A stretch of DNA of 64,000 nt from positions 586,092 to 650,091 of the forward strand of contig NZ_JAVHJU010000004.1 of assembly GCF_031082405.1 (NCBI RefSeq), given 5' to 3'. The notes beneath the pieces were generated by a model. That model saw only the letters and a program-made list of their open reading frames with translations. It was not told the DNA's origin and did not search any database. Shown here in pieces: positions 61,652 through 64,000 of this stretch (positions within the stretch are counted from its first letter, which is position 1; each line of letters starts with the position of its first letter). Source of the stretch: Amycolatopsis sp. A133. Its GTDB lineage: Bacteria > Actinomycetota > Actinomycetes > Mycobacteriales > Pseudonocardiaceae. Position numbers and translations under genes: made by a program.

Positions 61652-62383
61652 TCAGATCCCTCCGTCGACGTGGATGGTTTCGCCGGTGATGTAGCTGGCC
61701 AGGCCGCTGGCGAGGAAGAGCACCGCGCCGCCGACCTCGTCCGGGCGCCCGAGCCTGCCGAGCGAGGTGAGGTTGCGGTACCGCTCGGTCACCTCGACGG
61801 GCAGCTGGCGCTCGGTCTCGATCACCCCGGGCGCGACGACGTTGATCCGGATGCCGCGCGGCCCCAGCTCCTTGGCCAGCGACCGGGCGAGGCCGATGAG
61901 CCCGGCCTTCGCCGCCGTGTAGTGCGCGCGCATCGGCACGCCGACGGTCGCCGCCCGCGAGCCGATCAGCACGATGGACCCGCCCGGTTCCATCAGCGGC
62001 AACGCTCCCTGGACCAGCAGGTACGCCGCCGTGAGGTTCGTGTTCATGATCCGGTTCCAGTCGGCCGGCGCCAGGTCGGCGAACGGTTGATGGCTGATGG
62101 CGCCGGCGCAGTGCACGAGCACGTCGAGCCGCCCGGATCGGGCCTGGCACTCTTCGAGCAGCCGGCCGACCCCCTCGGGCGAGCTCACGTCGGCCGCGAC
62201 GGCGTGGTGCCGGCCCGTCGTGTCCTTCAGCTCGCTGAGCAGGCTTTCCGCGGCCGCTTCGGCACGGTGGTAGCCGGCGATGACGTCGGCGCCCGCCAGC
62301 GCGAGCCCGCGGCTGATGCCCCGGCCCACGCCGCGGGTTCCCCCGGTGACGAGAACCTTGTGTCCTTCCAAGCGGATGGTCAT
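61652..62383 (-). CDS. ketoreductase (SDR), copy 2
   Basis: The protein has 243 residues with VLVTGGTRGVGRG, HCAGAISHQPF, IVLIGSRAA and YTAAKAGLIGL, ending in HVDGGI. It is a paralogue of the 59.9-kb reductase and close to the C-19-type reductases of pentangular polyphenol clusters. GGAGAG lies before the ATG at 62381-62383. The 74 bp upstream to the DUF1772 gene is the widest gap in this operon, apart from the one at 58543-58633. Confidence 0.9.
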   Translation of the reverse strand: MTIRLEGHKVLVTGGTRGVGRGISRGLALAGADVIAGYHRAEAAAESLLSELKDTTGRHHAVAADVSSPEGVGRLLEECQARSGRLDVLVHCAGAISHQPFADLAPADWNRIMNTNLTAAYLLVQGALPLMEPGGSIVLIGSRAATVGVPMRAHYTAAKAGLIGLARSLAKELGPRGIRINVVAPGVIETERQLPVEVTERYRNLTSLGRLGRPDEVGGAVLFLASGLASYITGETIHVDGGI

Positions 62384-62457
62384 GCGCTCTCCACGAGATC
62401 GTCGGTGTTCGGGACGGGATGTCCTGGTTGGTCACGGCAACGGTGTGGCTGACTCCT

Positions 62458-62915
62458 TCAGCGAAGTGCGGCGACGGCCGCGCCGTTGGCGACGAGCGCC
62501 AACGCGGCCAGGACGGTGCGGGCGTTGTTCCAGGCCCGCCAACGGTTTCGCGGGTCGTCCCTGGCCCAGTCCGGGGGTTCCTCGGCCGGGTCGAGGGCCA
62601 TGACGTAACGGTTGATCGGCACGTTGCGGGTCACCGAGATGACCAGCACCACCGCGAGCAGCAGCGCCGCGGCGCTCGCGCACCACCGGACGGCGTCGCG
62701 CGCAAGGAGGGCGAGGAGCACGTCGAGCAGCAGCGTGGCCACGTGCGTGATCGGCATCATCGGGTCGAACCGCGGCCACAGGAACCGCACCATCCGCACG
62801 TACTGCTCATACGGCGACGCGACGAACAGCGGGACGAACCCGATCGCCGTGGCCGCCATGACGCCGACCGCGACACCGTTGCCGAGCAGGGCGAGCGCCG
62901 CCACCGCAGCGGTCA

Positions 62916-62916
<1 letters not shown>
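62458..62916 (-). CDS. DUF1772 membrane protein (anthrone-oxygenase-like), copy 2
   Basis: This 152-residue protein has four hydrophobic segments, MTAAVAALALLGNGVAVGVM, NVPINRYVMAL and WRAWNNARTVLAALAL, a paralogue of the 60.6-kb gene. It starts by TGATG overlap with the aromatase stop. Two divergent copies in one operon suggest two distinct ring oxidations or a heteromeric membrane complex. This is inference. Confidence 0.82.
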
Positions 62917-63625
<709 letters not shown>

Positions 63626-63633
<8 letters not shown>

Positions 63634-64000
63634 GAGCAGCTCCTTCGGGGTGTACGAGTACGACGGCGGAGTTGAACCCGCCATGGCCGCGGGCGAGCAC
63701 GAGAGCGGCTCGCACGCGGGCGTCCCGGGCGGTGTGCACCAGGTCGAGGCCGGGCACGGCCGAGCCGGACCCGAGTGTCGGCGGCAGGACCTGGTGGCGC
63801 AGCGAAAGGCAGGCGGTGGCCAGGTCCAGGGCCGAGCCGCCGGCGTACAGCCGGCCGGTCATGCTCTTCGGCGCGGTCACCGGAACTCCCCGTGGGCCGA
63901 AGATCCCGGCGATCACTTCGGCCTCGGCTCGGTCGAGGTCGGGCGAACCGGCGGCGTCGGCGAACACGACGTCGATCTGCTCCGGCCGCAGACCCGCGTC
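63626..64000 (-). CDS. chain-length factor (KS-beta), C-terminal part
   Basis: About 124 C-terminal residues are visible and the frame is open to the right edge. The segments VTAPKSMTGRLYAGGSALDLATACLSLRH, QVLPPTLGS and ARGHGGFNSAVVLV are the end of a KS-type thiolase fold. In the PKSMTGRLYAGG motif, where an active KS has KSMxGHSLGA, Arg replaces the catalytic His, so this is the KS-beta subunit. The KS-alpha gene should follow on the minus strand beyond 64000. Confidence 0.88.

Overview
The window is very GC-rich DNA with strong third-position GC bias. It has GTG/TTG starts and dense ATGA/GTGA translational coupling, and it contains SARP/AfsR-type, StrR-type and PadR regulators. All of this points to an actinomycete, possibly Pseudonocardiales, although the genus cannot be read from the sequence. 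The window is almost entirely secondary-metabolite biosynthesis. I saw no rRNA, tRNA, CRISPR array, insertion sequence or replication origin.

Region 1 (about 1-26.7 kb, all leftward) is one tightly coupled operon or two. Transcription would begin near 26.74 kb. In order it encodes an acyl carrier protein, an AMP-forming ligase, a second carrier protein, a ketosynthase, a half-length ketosynthase-like protein, a methyltransferase, a second AMP-forming ligase, a fused aminodeoxychorismate synthase, another methyltransferase, a pair of ABC exporter half-transporters and two single-module NRPSs. The NRPS specificity residues read as Ser and Gly-like. A class III aminotransferase, an NAD-dependent epimerase and a rare glycosyltransferase-FemAB fusion follow. 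After a ~100-bp gap come a radical SAM/SPASM enzyme, an FAD oxidoreductase and a BtrH-like protein cut by the left edge. The logic looks like an acyl/aryl-peptide made on stand-alone carriers, glycosylated and aminoacylated, then exported. No thioesterase is visible.

Region 2 (26.9-32.3 kb) has an aldehyde dehydrogenase, an acetylornithine-type aminotransferase, a Ldh2-family dehydrogenase, a free-standing condensation domain and a small monooxygenase. These are plausible building-block and tailoring genes.

Region 3 (32.3-42.4 kb) is regulatory and shows decay. It holds a StrR-like activator with a full StrR-type operator beside it, an ArsR-like regulator, a PabC-like class IV enzyme, and a divergent pair of SARP/NB-ARC regulators. 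It also carries a 22-bp inverted repeat, a frameshifted carrier-protein gene, a truncated gene remnant and a POT-family transporter with a single-base frameshift.

Region 4 (42.4-55.8 kb) is a glycosylation block. It has two sugar epimerase/reductase genes, a PadR / PEP-dependent phosphotransferase-like / membrane-protein cassette (possible self-resistance), four related glycosyltransferases, two duplicated methyltransferases and a sulfotransferase.

Region 5 (55.8-64 kb, leftward) is part of a type II aromatic polyketide cluster. It contains the C-terminal part of the chain-length factor, an ACP, an aromatase/cyclase, two ketoreductases, two DUF1772 proteins, two ABM monooxygenases, a SchA/CurD-like protein, a dehydrogenase, an O-methyltransferase and an AsnB-type amidotransferase. 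The set resembles pentangular-polyphenol tailoring. The ketosynthase alpha gene must lie beyond the right edge. Whether regions 1 and 5 make one hybrid product or are two adjacent clusters is not decided by the sequence.
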